From assembly GCF_001224225.1 (NCBI RefSeq), contig NZ_CUEE01000002.1, positions 186,001 through 250,000 of the forward strand: DNA of 64,000 bases, in the 5' to 3' direction. A program made the position numbers and the translations under genes. How positions within the stretch are numbered: the first letter of the stretch is position 1; each line of letters opens with the position of its first letter. The notes under the pieces were generated by a model. That model made no database searches. It was given only the letters and a program-made list of their open reading frames with translations, and was not told the origin of the DNA. This document shows, one piece after another, positions 10,827 to 21,157 of this stretch. Source of the DNA: Staphylococcus borealis. GTDB lineage: Bacteria; Bacillota; Bacilli; Staphylococcales; Staphylococcaceae.

Positions 10827-10876
10827 AAAGAGTTACGTAGTTATTAGGTTTAAAGACCTAACTTACGTAACTCTTT
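10827..10876. terminator. Bidirectional intrinsic terminator between priA and TM2 gene
   Basis: Arms AAAGAGTTACGTA (10827-10839) and TACGTAACTCTTT (10864-10876) are perfectly complementary, with a smaller TTAGGTTT/AGACCTAA stem inside. T-rich tracts follow on both strands, which suits the convergent genes on either side. Confidence 0.85.
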
Positions 10877-10895
10877 CTTTCGTAAATATTAGTTT

Positions 10896-11099
10896 TTACA
10901 TGACAACATTACCGTTTTCATCTGCTGGTCTAAATAGTGTAAGAATAGCACTAATGATTGCAATGATATGTGGAATACCTGTCCAACAGAATAATAAGTG
11001 TAAAAGACCAGACATTGTTTTACCGGCATAGAATTTATGAACACCGAAACCACCTAAAAATATAGCTAAAACAATATAAATAATTTTATTTACTTCCAT
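10896..11099 (-). CDS. TM2-domain membrane protein
   Basis: A 67-residue protein with two hydrophobic helices joined by GGFGVHKFYAGKTMSGLLHLLFC, the signature turn of the TM2 domain, and a short polar tail. TM2 proteins are small membrane proteins without an agreed function in Firmicutes. The start is firm: the minus strand reads AAAGGAGGTGCCAAC before ATG, a full ribosome binding site. It is monocistronic, convergent with priA and divergent from the next gene. Confidence 0.88.
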   Translation of the reverse strand: MEVNKIIYIVLAIFLGGFGVHKFYAGKTMSGLLHLLFCWTGIPHIIAIISAILTLFRPADENGNVVM

Positions 11100-11276
11100 G
11101 TTGGCACCTCCTTTAATTGTGCAAGTGATGATAAGTTAAGTTACTTTTATTTTAATAGACTGAAAAATAAAAGCAATTAATAGTAGCTAGAATGGATAAA
11201 TTTCAGACTAAGGTCGCAATTCAAAGTGAATTAAGTTATAATTGTATGATGAATTTTTTCAGGAGGAGCAAAATAA

Positions 11277-11765
11277 ATGGCGATACAAAAATTAGTCCAG
11301 TCAACGCATCCTGTATTAACGAAACAAGCGGAACGCATAACAACATTTGATGCTACATTAAAAGATTTATTATTAGATATAGAAGATACATTATATGCTA
11401 ATGAGGCATCAGCGCTTTGCGCACCTCAAATTGGTATTAGTAAGCAAGTAGCTATCATTGATATGGAACTTGAAGGATTGCTACAACTAATCAATCCTAT
11501 AATTAAAACGGAGTCTAAAGATAAAGTCACAGACCTTGAAGGTTCAGTAAACACACCAGGTATCTACGGGGAAGTCGAACGAAGTAAAATGATAACTGTA
11601 GAAGCCAATGATTTAGAAGGTAATACGATAGAATTAACCGCTTATGATGATATAGCGAGAATGATTTTACACATCGTTGACCAATTAAACGGTATATCAT
11701 TTACTAAGCGTGCACAGCATTTATTAACTGATGAAGAAGTGGAGGCGTATTTTGAAAATGACTAA
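11277..11765 (+). CDS. Peptide deformylase-like protein, probably catalytically inactive
   Basis: The 162-residue protein has the deformylase fold but a damaged active site. Motif 1 is kept in part (ALCAPQIG, with Gln51). In motif 2 the metal-binding Cys of EGCLS is Ser90 (EGSVN). In motif 3 the HExDH signature reads HIVDQ at 132-136, so the catalytic Glu and second metal His are gone. Three of the four catalytic positions are therefore replaced. S. aureus is known to carry a non-functional deformylase paralogue besides the active enzyme, and this looks like its counterpart next to fmt. A fold-retaining non-enzymatic role is possible. Confidence 0.88.
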   Translation: MAIQKLVQSTHPVLTKQAERITTFDATLKDLLLDIEDTLYANEASALCAPQIGISKQVAIIDMELEGLLQLINPIIKTESKDKVTDLEGSVNTPGIYGEVERSKMITVEANDLEGNTIELTAYDDIARMILHIVDQLNGISFTKRAQHLLTDEEVEAYFEND

Positions 11766-12690
11766 AGTGATATTTATGGGAACACCTGATTTTTCAACTA
11801 AGGTATTGGAAATGTTAATAGAAGAACACGACGTTATCGCAGTCGTAACGCAACCTGATAGACCAGTGGGACGTAAACGTGTATTAACACCACCACCTGT
11901 TAAACGAGTGGCTGAAGAACACAATTTACCTGTTCATCAACCAGAAAAATTAGCGCAATCTGACGAATTGGCACAACTGTTACAATTAGAACCTGATTTA
12001 ATTGTTACTGCTGCATTTGGTCAATTATTGCCTGAGACATTACTACAATTACCTAAATTAGGTGCAATTAATGTCCATGCATCATTGTTACCTAAATACC
12101 GTGGTGGTGCGCCCATACATCAAGCAATTATTGATGGTGAGGCACAAACTGGTATAACAATTATGTATATGGTTAAAAAGTTAGATGCTGGCAATATTAT
12201 TTCACAAAAAGCAATTGATATAGAAGATGATGATAATGTAGGTACGATGCATGATAAGCTTAGTATATTAGGCGCAGATCTATTGAAAGAAACATTACCA
12301 GCAATTATCGATGGTACAAATGATAGTACGCCTCAAGATGATACGCAAGCCACATTCGCTTCAAATATTAGTAGAGAAGATGAACGTATTGATTGGACGA
12401 TGACCGCTGAAGATATTCATAATCATATACGTGGATTATCACCATGGCCTGTCGGCTATACTACGATGGATGATACAAACTTGAAATTGTATGCTGCACA
12501 TATCGTGCATAACAAAAAAGGGCAACCAGGGGAGATTGTCGAAACGACTAAAAAAGCGATTATAGTTGCTACAGGCTCTGATGATGCAATTGCCTTAACT
12601 GATATTCAATTAGCTGGTAAAAAACGTATGCTAGCAGCAAATTATTTAAGCGGTGTTCAAGAATCGCTAGTTGGGAAATTATTAAAATGA
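11758..12690 (+). CDS. fmt: Methionyl-tRNA formyltransferase
   Basis: Fmt formylates initiator Met-tRNA. The product has 310 residues from the ATG at 11758 ([12 protein letters not shown]), which overlaps the previous stop (ATGACTAA) and has GGAGG twelve bases upstream; the longer frame from 11731 adds an atypical basic leader. Key motifs are GTPDF at the start, [15 protein letters not shown] (formyl-donor site with catalytic Asn/His) and GLSPWP in the C-terminal tRNA-binding domain. It overlaps rsmB by four bases (ATGA). Confidence 0.97.
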   Translation: MTKVIFMGTPDFSTKVLEMLIEEHDVIAVVTQPDRPVGRKRVLTPPPVKRVAEEHNLPVHQPEKLAQSDELAQLLQLEPDLIVTAAFGQLLPETLLQLPKLGAINVHASLLPKYRGGAPIHQAIIDGEAQTGITIMYMVKKLDAGNIISQKAIDIEDDDNVGTMHDKLSILGADLLKETLPAIIDGTNDSTPQDDTQATFASNISREDERIDWTMTAEDIHNHIRGLSPWPVGYTTMDDTNLKLYAAHIVHNKKGQPGEIVETTKKAIIVATGSDDAIALTDIQLAGKKRMLAANYLSGVQESLVGKLLK

Positions 12691-13994
12691 CACAAACAGT
12701 AAGAGAATTAGCATTTCAAACAATTCAAGAAATCTTTAATGATTATGCTTACAGTAACTTAAGAATCAATGAGGTACTTTCTACCGGGGACGTATCTAGT
12801 ATTGATAAACCTTTGTACACTGAACTCGTGTATGGAACTGTAAAACGGAAAATGACGCTAGATTTTTATCTTAGACCTTTTGTAAAAACGAAAATTAAAA
12901 GTTGGGTCAGACAATTATTATGGATGAGTTTGTATCAGTATATTTATTTAGATAAAGTTCCTAATCACGCCATTATAAATGAGGCAGTTAATATTGCGAA
13001 ACGTCGTGGTGGTCCTCATAATGGTAATGTTGTTAACGCTATATTGAGAACGATCTTTAGAAGTGAATTGCCAAGCCTAGATTCAATTAAAAATGATAAA
13101 CAACGTATGGCCATTGAGTATAGTATTCCAAAGTGGATTATTGAACATTGGATTACGCATTATGGTGTTGAGACCACACGTGAAATAGCATCTTCATTTA
13201 TGGAACAAACTGCAAGTACTGTGCGTGTTAACACAAGTAAAAATAAAGTTGAAGATGTCGTAGCAGGGTTACAAGCGGAGGGATATGACGTTGAAGTGGA
13301 TGAACTGATTCCTTATTGTTTACATTTAAAAGGACGTCCAATAATTGAATCCGACAATTTTAAAAATGGAAATATTTCAATTCAAGATAAGAGTTCAATG
13401 TTTGTAGGATATTTAATGGGTGTCGAAGACAATGACGTTATTTTGGATGCATGTAGTGCACCAGGTGGCAAAGCGTGTCATATTGCAGAATTATTAGCAT
13501 CAAGTGGTCATGTAGATGCGACAGATATTCATAAGCATAAAATTGGTTTAATTAAAGAAAATATTGGAAAATTACAACTTAAGAACATTAAAGCATTTGA
13601 TCATGATGCAACAAAACCATATAAAGATGTATATGACAAAATACTTGTTGATGCACCATGTAGTGGTTTAGGCGTATTACGACATAAGCCAGAAATTAAA
13701 TATGTTCAAACAAAGCAAGATATTCAAGACTTGGTTGAATTACAGTTACAGATATTAGACAATGTTAAAGAAAACTTGAAACCTGGTGGAACTCTAGTCT
13801 ATTCAACGTGTACGATTGAACAACTCGAAAATGAAAATGTGATTTATACCTTCTTAAAAAATAATAAAGACTTTGAATTTGAATTAATGACACATCCTGT
13901 TAGCGGTGAACAAGTAAAAACAATACAGATTTTACCCCAAGATTTTAATTCAGATGGCTTTTTCATCACAAAAATAAAAAGAAAGGAAAGTTAA
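12687..13994 (+). CDS. rsmB: 16S rRNA (cytosine-967-C5) methyltransferase
   Basis: The 435-residue protein joins an N-terminal NusB-like RNA-binding domain to a C-terminal SAM-dependent RNA cytosine methyltransferase. The SAM site CSAPGGK, the DAPCSGLG motif and the YSTCTI motif supply the two cysteines used by this family. Translation is coupled to fmt through ATGA and it ends just before rlmN. Confidence 0.96.
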   Translation: MTQTVRELAFQTIQEIFNDYAYSNLRINEVLSTGDVSSIDKPLYTELVYGTVKRKMTLDFYLRPFVKTKIKSWVRQLLWMSLYQYIYLDKVPNHAIINEAVNIAKRRGGPHNGNVVNAILRTIFRSELPSLDSIKNDKQRMAIEYSIPKWIIEHWITHYGVETTREIASSFMEQTASTVRVNTSKNKVEDVVAGLQAEGYDVEVDELIPYCLHLKGRPIIESDNFKNGNISIQDKSSMFVGYLMGVEDNDVILDACSAPGGKACHIAELLASSGHVDATDIHKHKIGLIKENIGKLQLKNIKAFDHDATKPYKDVYDKILVDAPCSGLGVLRHKPEIKYVQTKQDIQDLVELQLQILDNVKENLKPGGTLVYSTCTIEQLENENVIYTFLKNNKDFEFELMTHPVSGEQVKTIQILPQDFNSDGFFITKIKRKES

Positions 13995-13995
13995 G

Positions 13996-15090
13996 ATGAT
14001 AACTACTGAAAAAAAGAAGAAAAATAAATTCTTGCCTGACTTTGATAAACAGTCGATTTATTCACTTAGATATGATGAAATGCAAGAATGGTTAGTAGAC
14101 CATGGCCAACAAAAATTTAGAGCTAAGCAAATATTTGAATGGCTATATCAAAAACGTGTAGATAGTATTGATGAAATGACGAATTTATCCAAAGATCTTC
14201 GTCAAGTGCTAAAAGATAACTTTGCTATGACCACTTTAACGACTGTTGTAAAACAAGAAAGTAAAGATGGGACCATAAAATTCCTATTTGAATTACAAGA
14301 TGGTTATACAATTGAAACCGTATTAATGCGCCATGACTATGGTAATTCAGTTTGCGTAACGACTCAGGTTGGATGTCGTATCGGTTGTACGTTCTGTGCT
14401 TCTACATTAGGTGGCTTAAAACGTAACTTAGAAGCAGGAGAAATTGTTTCACAAGTTTTAACAGTTCAAAAAGCATTAGATGCGACAGATGAACGTGTAT
14501 CTCAAATTGTAATTATGGGAATTGGTGAACCTTTTGAGAATTATGATGAAATGATGGATTTCTTACGTATCGTTAATGATGACAATAGTTTAAATATCGG
14601 TGCACGTCATATAACAGTGTCAACATCAGGTATTATTCCACGTATTTATGATTTTGCTGAAGAAGATATTCAAATTAACTTTGCCGTAAGTTTGCATGCA
14701 GCCAAAGATGACATTCGTTCTAAATTAATGCCAATTAACAGAGCTTACCACGTAGATAAATTAATGGAAGCAATTCAATATTATCAAGAAAAAACAAATC
14801 GTCGTGTGACATTTGAATATGGATTATTTGGTGGCGTCAATGACCAATTAGAGCATGCACGTGATTTAGCGCATCTTATTAAAGATCTAAACTGTCATGT
14901 TAACTTAATACCAGTCAACCATGTTCCAGAACGTAATTACGTTAAAACACCTAAAGATGATATTTTCAAATTTGAAAAAGAATTAAAACGATTGGGCATA
15001 AATGCTACAATTAGAAGAGAACAAGGATCAGATATTGACGCGGCATGTGGACAATTAAGAGCGAAGGAACGACAAGTAGAAACGAGGTAA
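13996..15090 (+). CDS. rlmN: Dual-specificity 23S rRNA/tRNA adenine-C2 methyltransferase (radical SAM)
   Basis: RlmN methylates A2503 of 23S rRNA and A37 of some tRNAs. The radical-SAM cluster motif CxxxCxxC is present at Cys127, Cys131 and Cys134 ([11 protein letters not shown]). The second catalytic cysteine near the C-terminus is Cys351 in DAACGQLR. Length is 364 residues. The start has GAAAGGAAAG upstream, inside the end of rsmB. Confidence 0.97.
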   Translation: MITTEKKKKNKFLPDFDKQSIYSLRYDEMQEWLVDHGQQKFRAKQIFEWLYQKRVDSIDEMTNLSKDLRQVLKDNFAMTTLTTVVKQESKDGTIKFLFELQDGYTIETVLMRHDYGNSVCVTTQVGCRIGCTFCASTLGGLKRNLEAGEIVSQVLTVQKALDATDERVSQIVIMGIGEPFENYDEMMDFLRIVNDDNSLNIGARHITVSTSGIIPRIYDFAEEDIQINFAVSLHAAKDDIRSKLMPINRAYHVDKLMEAIQYYQEKTNRRVTFEYGLFGGVNDQLEHARDLAHLIKDLNCHVNLIPVNHVPERNYVKTPKDDIFKFEKELKRLGINATIRREQGSDIDAACGQLRAKERQVETR

Positions 15091-15095
15091 TCACA

Positions 15096-15839
15096 ATGCT
15101 AAACGCACAATTTTTCACAGATACTGGACAACATAGAAATAAAAATGAAGATGCAGGAGGTATTTTTTATAACCAAACTCACCAACAATTATTAGTACTA
15201 TGCGATGGTATGGGTGGTCATAAAGCGGGGGAAATTGCAAGTCAGTTTGTTACGTATGAGCTTCAAAAACGTTTTGAAGCTGAAAATTTTATTGAGTATG
15301 AACAAGCCGAAACTTGGTTGCGTTTCAATTTAAAAGAGATTAATCGTGAGCTATTTGAATACGCTCAAACAAATGAATCGTATAAAGGTATGGGTACAAC
15401 ATGTGTTTGTGCCCTTGTATTCGATAAGCACTTGGTTGTGGCAAATATAGGGGACTCTAGAGCATATCTTATTAATTCTAGAGAAATCGAACAAATTACG
15501 TATGATCATTCATTTGTTAACCATTTAGTTATGTCAGGTCAAATTACTGAAGAGGAAGCATTCACACACCCACAACGTAATATTATTACTAAAGTGATGG
15601 GAACAGATAAACGTGTAAGTCCAGATATATTTACGAAACGATTTAATTATTATGACTTTTTAATGTTGAATTCTGATGGTTTAACAGATTATGTCAGAAG
15701 TGAACGTATTCTTGAAGCGTTTAATACGTCGTTATCATTAGAAGAACATGGTGAACAGCTTATTCAATTAGCACTAAACCATGATTCTAAAGACAATATT
15801 AGTGTTTTAATAGCAGCTATTGAAGGTGATCATCTATGA
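15096..15839 (+). CDS. stp1: PP2C-family serine/threonine phosphatase
   Basis: This phosphatase reverses PknB phosphorylation and so affects cell-wall metabolism and regulators. The 247-residue product starts at the ATG at 15096 (MLNAQFFTDTGQHRNKNED); the frame is open 17 codons further upstream, but that part overlaps rlmN and has no ribosome binding site. PP2C metal motifs are intact: the NED at the start, CDGMGGHKAGE, GDSRAY, SDGLTD and DNIS. It overlaps pknB by four bases (ATGA). Confidence 0.96.
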   Translation: MLNAQFFTDTGQHRNKNEDAGGIFYNQTHQQLLVLCDGMGGHKAGEIASQFVTYELQKRFEAENFIEYEQAETWLRFNLKEINRELFEYAQTNESYKGMGTTCVCALVFDKHLVVANIGDSRAYLINSREIEQITYDHSFVNHLVMSGQITEEEAFTHPQRNIITKVMGTDKRVSPDIFTKRFNYYDFLMLNSDGLTDYVRSERILEAFNTSLSLEEHGEQLIQLALNHDSKDNISVLIAAIEGDHL

Positions 15840-17863
15840 TTGGAAAGTTAGTTAGTGAACGATATAAGATAGTGGATAAGCTTGGTGGCGGAGGAATGAG
15901 TACCGTTTACTTAGCAGAAGATACCATTTTAAATCGTGAAGTGGCGATTAAAGCAATCTCAATTCCTCAGAATGAAAAAGAAGAAACAATGAAACGTTTC
16001 GAGCGAGAAGTCAATAATGCAACGCAACTCTCACATGAAAACATTGTTGAAGTGTATGATGTTCAAGAAGATGAAGAGTGCTTCTTTTTAATTATGGAAT
16101 ATATAGATGGGCCTACTTTATCTGAATACATACATAGTCATGGTCCTTTAAGTATTGATACAGCAATTGACTTTACCAATCAAATTTTAAAAGGTGTGGC
16201 GCAAGCGCATGACAAACTTATCATACATAGAGATATTAAACCTCAAAATATCTTAATTGATAAGAACAAGACACTTAAAATTTTCGATTTTGGAATTGCC
16301 AAAGCTTTAAGTGAAACATCTATGACGCAAACAAACCACGTGCTCGGTACTGTACAATACCTTTCACCAGAACAAGCTAAAGGTGAAACTACGAATGAAG
16401 CGACAGATATTTATTCCATAGGTATTGTACTTTTTGAAATGTTAGTTGGGGAACCACCTTTTAATGGCGAAACAGCTGTTAGTATAGCGATAAAACATAT
16501 TCAGGATTCCATACCTAATGTAACCGAGTTAAGATCTGATATACCTCAATCCTTAAGTAACGTTGTCCTTAGAGCAACAGAAAAGAAAGCAACGGATCGT
16601 TATCAAAGTGTCAATGATATGAAAGAAGACTTAAGTAGTGTACTTGTATCTAGTCGTGCTAATGAAAAAAAGCATTCAATTGAAGAAGATGATACAAATA
16701 CCGTTGCCATTGATAGACAAGATATCAGAAGTAAAATAAAGGAAGAAAATGAGCAGAAACAAATCGCTCAAACCATGCAAATACCTATTGTCAATGAGCA
16801 CCATTTCCAAACTAACGAGGCGCAAATTTACGAGCCACCAAAGAAAAAGCGTTCTAAAAAGAAAAAATTTGCCATTGCGTTGATTTTATTGTTATTAGTC
16901 GTAAGTTTATTTGGGTTTATTGCGATGGGCATGTTTGGCAGTAAGTATTCAGAAATGCCAGATCTTAAGGGTAAAACTGAAAAAGAAGCAGAAAAAATAT
17001 TACGTCAATCTCATTTAGAAATTGGCAATATTTCTAGAGACTATAGTGATGACTATCCAGAAAATAAAATCATCGAGACAAAACCGAAACAAGGTGAAAG
17101 AGTGAATCAACATGAAAAAGTTGATATCGTGCTTTCAAAAGGACCAGAACGGGCTAAAATGCCGAATGTTATAGGAATGAAAAAAGCTGATGCACTTGAT
17201 AAATTAAAACAATTTAAACTTGATCATGTAACAGTGAATCAAGAATACAATAATCAAATACCTAAAGGTGCTATCGCCAAACAAAGTGTTAATCCGGATA
17301 GTTATGTACGTGTGAATGATCACCAAATCACGTTAACTGAGTCGTTAGGTGTTAAAAAAGTATACGTAAAAAATTATGAACATAAAAATTATAAAACTGC
17401 TCAGAAAGAACTTGAAAAAAATGGTCTAAAAGTACAAATAACGACTGAATCAAGTAATAATGAAAAAAAAGATAATATTATTTCACAAAATCCGAAAAAT
17501 ACAGAAATTGATGAAGGAAGTACAGTTCAACTGATTGTTTCGAAAGGAAAAGCAACTTCTAAAGACGAAGATAAAGAAGACGAGAAGTCTAATGATTCTA
17601 GTAAAGATAAGGACGACGACGCAAAGAAAGTTAAAAATTACACCGAAACATATCATATCCCATATACGGGTGACGATGAAAGTCAAAAAGTTCAAGTTTA
17701 TATAAGAGATAAAGACAATAGTGGCACATCTGCGAGTCAAACGTTTAGTATAAAAGGTGATAGAACAATCACGATTCCGCTTAAAATTGAAGAAGGATCT
17801 GACGCAGGCTACACCATTAGAGTAGATGGCGATATTATTGCAGATAAAGATATAGATTATTAA
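15836..17863 (+). CDS. pknB: PASTA-domain serine/threonine protein kinase
   Basis: A membrane kinase that senses cell-wall fragments or lipid II and controls division, wall synthesis and resistance. Kinase domain: glycine loop GGGGMSTVY at 17-25, Lys39, HRDIKPQN at 131-138, DFG at 151-153, and activation-loop residues Thr161, Ser162, Thr164 and Thr166, which match the known autophosphorylation sites of S. aureus PknB. A single membrane helix at about 345-368 follows a basic stretch. Outside the cell lie three PASTA repeats, an acidic/lysine-rich linker and a C-terminal beta domain. Length is 675 residues. Confidence 0.97.
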   Translation: MIGKLVSERYKIVDKLGGGGMSTVYLAEDTILNREVAIKAISIPQNEKEETMKRFEREVNNATQLSHENIVEVYDVQEDEECFFLIMEYIDGPTLSEYIHSHGPLSIDTAIDFTNQILKGVAQAHDKLIIHRDIKPQNILIDKNKTLKIFDFGIAKALSETSMTQTNHVLGTVQYLSPEQAKGETTNEATDIYSIGIVLFEMLVGEPPFNGETAVSIAIKHIQDSIPNVTELRSDIPQSLSNVVLRATEKKATDRYQSVNDMKEDLSSVLVSSRANEKKHSIEEDDTNTVAIDRQDIRSKIKEENEQKQIAQTMQIPIVNEHHFQTNEAQIYEPPKKKRSKKKKFAIALILLLLVVSLFGFIAMGMFGSKYSEMPDLKGKTEKEAEKILRQSHLEIGNISRDYSDDYPENKIIETKPKQGERVNQHEKVDIVLSKGPERAKMPNVIGMKKADALDKLKQFKLDHVTVNQEYNNQIPKGAIAKQSVNPDSYVRVNDHQITLTESLGVKKVYVKNYEHKNYKTAQKELEKNGLKVQITTESSNNEKKDNIISQNPKNTEIDEGSTVQLIVSKGKATSKDEDKEDEKSNDSSKDKDDDAKKVKNYTETYHIPYTGDDESQKVQVYIRDKDNSGTSASQTFSIKGDRTITIPLKIEEGSDAGYTIRVDGDIIADKDIDY

Positions 17864-17868
17864 AGTTC

Positions 17869-17916
17869 AACCTTTTAGTGAATGAAAGCAATCAAACATT
17901 CACTAAAAGGTTTTTT
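17869..17916 (+). terminator. Intrinsic terminator after pknB
   Basis: Perfect 16-base arms AACCTTTTAGTGAATG (17869-17884) and CATTCACTAAAAGGTT (17897-17912) are followed by four more T. It ends the deformylase-like to pknB operon. Confidence 0.93.
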
Positions 17917-18067
17917 AAATCTTTATAAAAACTATAAAAATATTATGTAAACTTTAAATGTACTCTGCTTTGATAACTTTGACTTTAAACAAATATGTTC
18001 TGGATATAATATTCTCTAAGGTTTTGCTATAATAATGAAATATAAATAATGATTAAGAGGTGTCATT

Positions 18068-18943
18068 TTGGAAACTGGACGTATTATTAAATTAATTAGT
18101 GGTGTATATCAAGTAGATGTAGATGGAACTTTATATGATACTAAACCACGTGGTCTTTTCAGAAAAAAGAAGTTTTCACCAATTGTAGGGGACATTGTTG
18201 ATTTTGAAATTCAAAATACCAATGAAGGTTATATTCATCATGTTCACGATCGTCATAATGCATTGAAACGACCACCAGTTAGTAATATTGACGGCTTAAT
18301 CATCGTGATGAGCGCTGTAGAACCAGATTTCTCAACACAATTGTTAGATCGTTTTCTAGTTATTGCGCATTCATATGATTTAGAACCGAGTATACTAGTG
18401 ACTAAAAAGGATTTAGCGTCTGATGATGACATTAAAAAAATTAATGAATGGTTAAATATTTATGAAACTATTGGCTACAATACTCAATTTGTTGGCAAAG
18501 ATACGTCTAAACAGGAAGTAGTCGCTTCTTGGCCGAAAGGACTTATTGTACTAAGTGGTCAATCAGGTGTTGGTAAGTCGACATTTATAAACGCTTTTAA
18601 ACCAGAATTAAATTTAGAAACCAATGATATATCAAAATCCCTTAACCGTGGTAAACATACGACGAGACATGTAGAATTATTCGAAAGGGAATCTGGTTTT
18701 ATTGCAGATACACCAGGCTTTAGTGCATTAGATTTTGATCATATTGAAAAAGATGAATTGAAACACTATTTTATAGATATTCATCACTATGGCGAGGCAT
18801 GCAAATTTAGAAACTGTAATCATATTAAAGAACCTCATTGTCATGTTAAGAAACAATTGGAGAGTGGTCATTTAGCACAATTTCGCTATGATCATTACAT
18901 TCAATTATTTAATGAAATTTCAAATAGAAAGGTAAGATATTAA
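18068..18943 (+). CDS. rsgA: Small-ribosomal-subunit biogenesis GTPase RsgA
   Basis: RsgA is a circularly permuted GTPase that checks late 30S assembly. The 291-residue protein has an N-terminal OB fold, then the GTPase motifs in permuted order: TKKD (G4), GQSGVGKST (G1) and DTPGFSALD (G3), and a C-terminal zinc motif (Cys-x5-Cys-x-His-x5-Cys in [16 protein letters not shown]). The start codon is TTG, placed by AAGAGGTG six bases upstream. It overlaps rpe by one base. Confidence 0.95.
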   Translation: METGRIIKLISGVYQVDVDGTLYDTKPRGLFRKKKFSPIVGDIVDFEIQNTNEGYIHHVHDRHNALKRPPVSNIDGLIIVMSAVEPDFSTQLLDRFLVIAHSYDLEPSILVTKKDLASDDDIKKINEWLNIYETIGYNTQFVGKDTSKQEVVASWPKGLIVLSGQSGVGKSTFINAFKPELNLETNDISKSLNRGKHTTRHVELFERESGFIADTPGFSALDFDHIEKDELKHYFIDIHHYGEACKFRNCNHIKEPHCHVKKQLESGHLAQFRYDHYIQLFNEISNRKVRY

Positions 18944-19587
18944 TGAAAAAAATCTATCCATCACTTTTATCCGCTGATTTTTTAAATTTAGAAGATGAAA
19001 TTAAAGCTTTAGAAAAAGCACAAGTTGATGGTTTACACTTTGATGTGATGGACGGTCAATTTGTACCAAATATATCGATTGGTTTGCCGATTCTTGATTC
19101 AATTCGAACTGCTACACAATTACCAATTGATGTTCACTTAATGATTGAGCAACCTGAGCAGTATATTAACACCTTTGCTGAACACGGTGCTGACATGATA
19201 TCGGTGCACGTCGAGTCTACGCAACATATTCATAGAGCGCTTCAAATGATTAAGAATGCTGATAAAAAAGCAGGCGTTGTCATTAATCCTGGTACACCAG
19301 TTGAAGTATTATTACCAGTTCTTGAGATTGTAGATTATGTATTAGTGATGACAGTCAATCCAGGTTTCGGTGGTCAATCATTTATTGAAGCATGCGCATC
19401 AAAAGTGAAGTCACTTAGAGATCTAAGACAATCTTTAAATTTAAATTTTGATATTGAAGTTGATGGTGGCATCAATGATGAAACTATCCAATTGTGTGCT
19501 GATAATGGGGCAACTATGTTTGTTACAGGTTCTTATTTCTTTAATCAAAAGGATTATAACAAGGTGACACAATTACTGAAAGGCTGA
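18943..19587 (+). CDS. rpe: Ribulose-phosphate 3-epimerase
   Basis: It interconverts ribulose 5-phosphate and xylulose 5-phosphate in the pentose phosphate pathway. The TIM-barrel motifs are clear: PSLLSADF at the start, the metal-binding HFDVMDGQFVPN, VMTVNPGFGGQSFI and EVDGGI. Length is 214 residues. It overlaps the rsgA stop (TAATG) and precedes thiN, the usual order in Firmicutes. Confidence 0.97.
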   Translation: MKKIYPSLLSADFLNLEDEIKALEKAQVDGLHFDVMDGQFVPNISIGLPILDSIRTATQLPIDVHLMIEQPEQYINTFAEHGADMISVHVESTQHIHRALQMIKNADKKAGVVINPGTPVEVLLPVLEIVDYVLVMTVNPGFGGQSFIEACASKVKSLRDLRQSLNLNFDIEVDGGINDETIQLCADNGATMFVTGSYFFNQKDYNKVTQLLKG

Positions 19588-19594
19588 TTTTAAT

Positions 19595-20236
19595 ATGCGA
19601 ATCAATTTATTATGTAGTGACCGACATTTACCTCCACAAGTATTGAGCACTCAAAAGCATGAACATTGGGGTGGCATTGATAGAGGAACACTGATTCTAG
19701 TTAACCATGCCATCACACCGACGTTCTCAATTGGAGACTTTGATTCTGTTTCAGAAGAAGAACGTCAACAACTCAAACATCAGTTGAATATTAAGCCCGT
19801 CAAAGCTGAAAAAGATGATACGGATTTAGCATTAGGTGTAGAAGAAGCTGTTCATAGAGGTTTTACGCAAATACATATTTATGGTGCAACTGGTGGTAGA
19901 TTAGATCATTTTATGGGTGTCATGCAAATATTGCAAAAACCAAAGTATATAGAACGAAATATTTCAATTAGTGTGGAAGATGATCAAAATGAAATTAAAT
20001 TATTGAAACAAGGTACCCATAAAATTCAAAAATCACTTCATTTCCCATATGTATCATTTATTCCAGTTACTGAAAATGTTGTTTTATCATTGAAGGGCTT
20101 TAAATATAATTTGAATAAGCAACTTCTAGAAAAAGGATCGACACTTACATTATCTAATGAAGTAAAAGAAGCTGTCGCGGAAATCATTTTACATGACGGA
20201 CAAGTACTTCAAATGAGAAGTAAGGATGCAAGTTAA
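19595..20236 (+). CDS. thiN: Thiamine pyrophosphokinase
   Basis: It transfers pyrophosphate from ATP to thiamine to give the active cofactor. The 213-residue protein has the catalytic SIGDFDSV motif and the KDDTDLALGVEEA and GATGGRLDH motifs of the family. It lies seven bases after rpe and closes the operon. Confidence 0.94.
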   Translation: MRINLLCSDRHLPPQVLSTQKHEHWGGIDRGTLILVNHAITPTFSIGDFDSVSEEERQQLKHQLNIKPVKAEKDDTDLALGVEEAVHRGFTQIHIYGATGGRLDHFMGVMQILQKPKYIERNISISVEDDQNEIKLLKQGTHKIQKSLHFPYVSFIPVTENVVLSLKGFKYNLNKQLLEKGSTLTLSNEVKEAVAEIILHDGQVLQMRSKDAS

Positions 20237-20246
20237 AAAAGAACAT

Positions 20247-20282
20247 AAAAAAATGCCTTCACCACATATGAAGGCATTTTTT
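20247..20282. terminator. Bidirectional terminator between thiN and rpmB
   Basis: Arms AAAAAAATGCCTTCA (20247-20261) and TGAAGGCATTTTTT (20269-20282) form a symmetrical hairpin with A-runs before and T-runs after, so it works for both convergent genes. Confidence 0.9.
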
Positions 20283-20297
20283 AGTGCATTATATTTA

Positions 20298-20486
20298 TTA
20301 AACTCTAGTAACTTTACCAGATTTTAAAGCACGAGCAGAAACCCAAACTTTTTTAGGTTTTCCGTCAACTAAAATTCTAACTTTTTGAAGGTTAGCATTA
20401 AATCTGCGTTTATTCGCATTTAAAGCGTGTGAACGATTATTACCAGTCGATGCTTTACGACCTGTTACGTAACATTGTTTACCCAT
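20298..20486 (-). CDS. rpmB: 50S ribosomal protein L28
   Basis: The 62-residue L28 starts [11 protein letters not shown] and ends GKVTRV, both typical. The codon just before the ATG is TTG, which can be mistaken for the start; the ribosome binding site AAAGGAGGTA on the minus strand places the ATG at 20486. Only one cysteine is present, so this is the zinc-independent (C-minus) form. It is monocistronic. Confidence 0.97.
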   Translation of the reverse strand: MGKQCYVTGRKASTGNNRSHALNANKRRFNANLQKVRILVDGKPKKVWVSARALKSGKVTRV

Positions 20487-20540
20487 CAAAGTACCTCCTT
20501 TAATAAATATAAATACACTTGACTACTTATATACTTAAAT

Positions 20541-20569
20541 AAGATACCATATATGAATTTTTAAAGCAA
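20541..20569 (-). promoter_or_regulatory. Likely rpmB promoter
   Basis: On the minus strand TTGCTT (20569-20564) is separated by 17 bases from TATCTT (20546-20541), at a sensible distance from the rpmB ribosome binding site. It is a moderate match only. Confidence 0.4.
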
Positions 20570-20768
20570 TGAAATTGAAAGGTATTTCTCTAAAAATGTT
20601 TTGAATTTTATAATTTATGGTATAATTGTAAGCTGAGGAGTTATGTAGTACATTTAATTAGGTTATAAAGACTTATTTATGGAAGAATCGGTTAATTTCT
20701 ACAATGAATTTAATTGTAAATGTTTATAGTTTCGTCATTTTTAAACAAAATTCAGGAGGAATATAAAG

Positions 20769-21137
20769 ATGACAATAGAAATCTCAAATGATTATGGTAA
20801 AATCGATATCTCAAATGAAGTCATTGCTTCAGTAGTAGGCAGTAAAGCTGTTGAAAGTTATGGTATTGTTGGTATGGCATCTAGACAACAAGTGCGAGAT
20901 GGTATTGCCGAAATTTTAGGACATGAAAATTATGCTAGAGGCATTGAAGTCAAAGAAAACAATGGTGTCATTGATATAGATATGTATATTATCGTTAGCT
21001 ACGGTGTTAAAATCTCAGAGGTAGCTAATAATGTACAATCATCAGTAAAATACACACTAGAAAACTCACTCAATGTAAAAGTGAATTCAATTAATATATT
21101 TGTACAAGGTGTAAGACTTAATAATAAGGGCAAGTAG
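20769..21137 (+). CDS. Asp23/Gls24 family envelope-stress protein
   Basis: A 122-residue Asp23/Gls24 (DUF322) family member, matching B. subtilis YloU: it begins with a strand segment, has the conserved [19 protein letters not shown] and ends VQGVRL. Family proteins are cytosolic and membrane associated and linked to envelope stress; the precise role of this paralogue is unknown. It is always found before the fatty acid kinase gene, 20 bp upstream here, so a functional link is likely. The ribosome binding site CAGGAGGAA is strong. The roughly 280-bp upstream region carries a TATAAT box at 20621-20626. Confidence 0.92.
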   Translation: MTIEISNDYGKIDISNEVIASVVGSKAVESYGIVGMASRQQVRDGIAEILGHENYARGIEVKENNGVIDIDMYIIVSYGVKISEVANNVQSSVKYTLENSLNVKVNSINIFVQGVRLNNKGK

Positions 21138-21157
21138 GTATAGGAGGACTTAGCAGG

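Noticed and set aside
17540..17640. Lysine/aspartate-rich low-complexity stretch in pknB
   Set aside because: It is an ordinary extracellular linker after the PASTA repeats and is in frame; not a separate element or frameshift.
20633..20656. GAGGAG followed by ATG-TAG (a start-stop element) upstream of the Asp23-family gene
   Set aside because: Start-stop elements exist, but this one lies about 120 bases before the gene and could easily arise by chance; no further support was visible.
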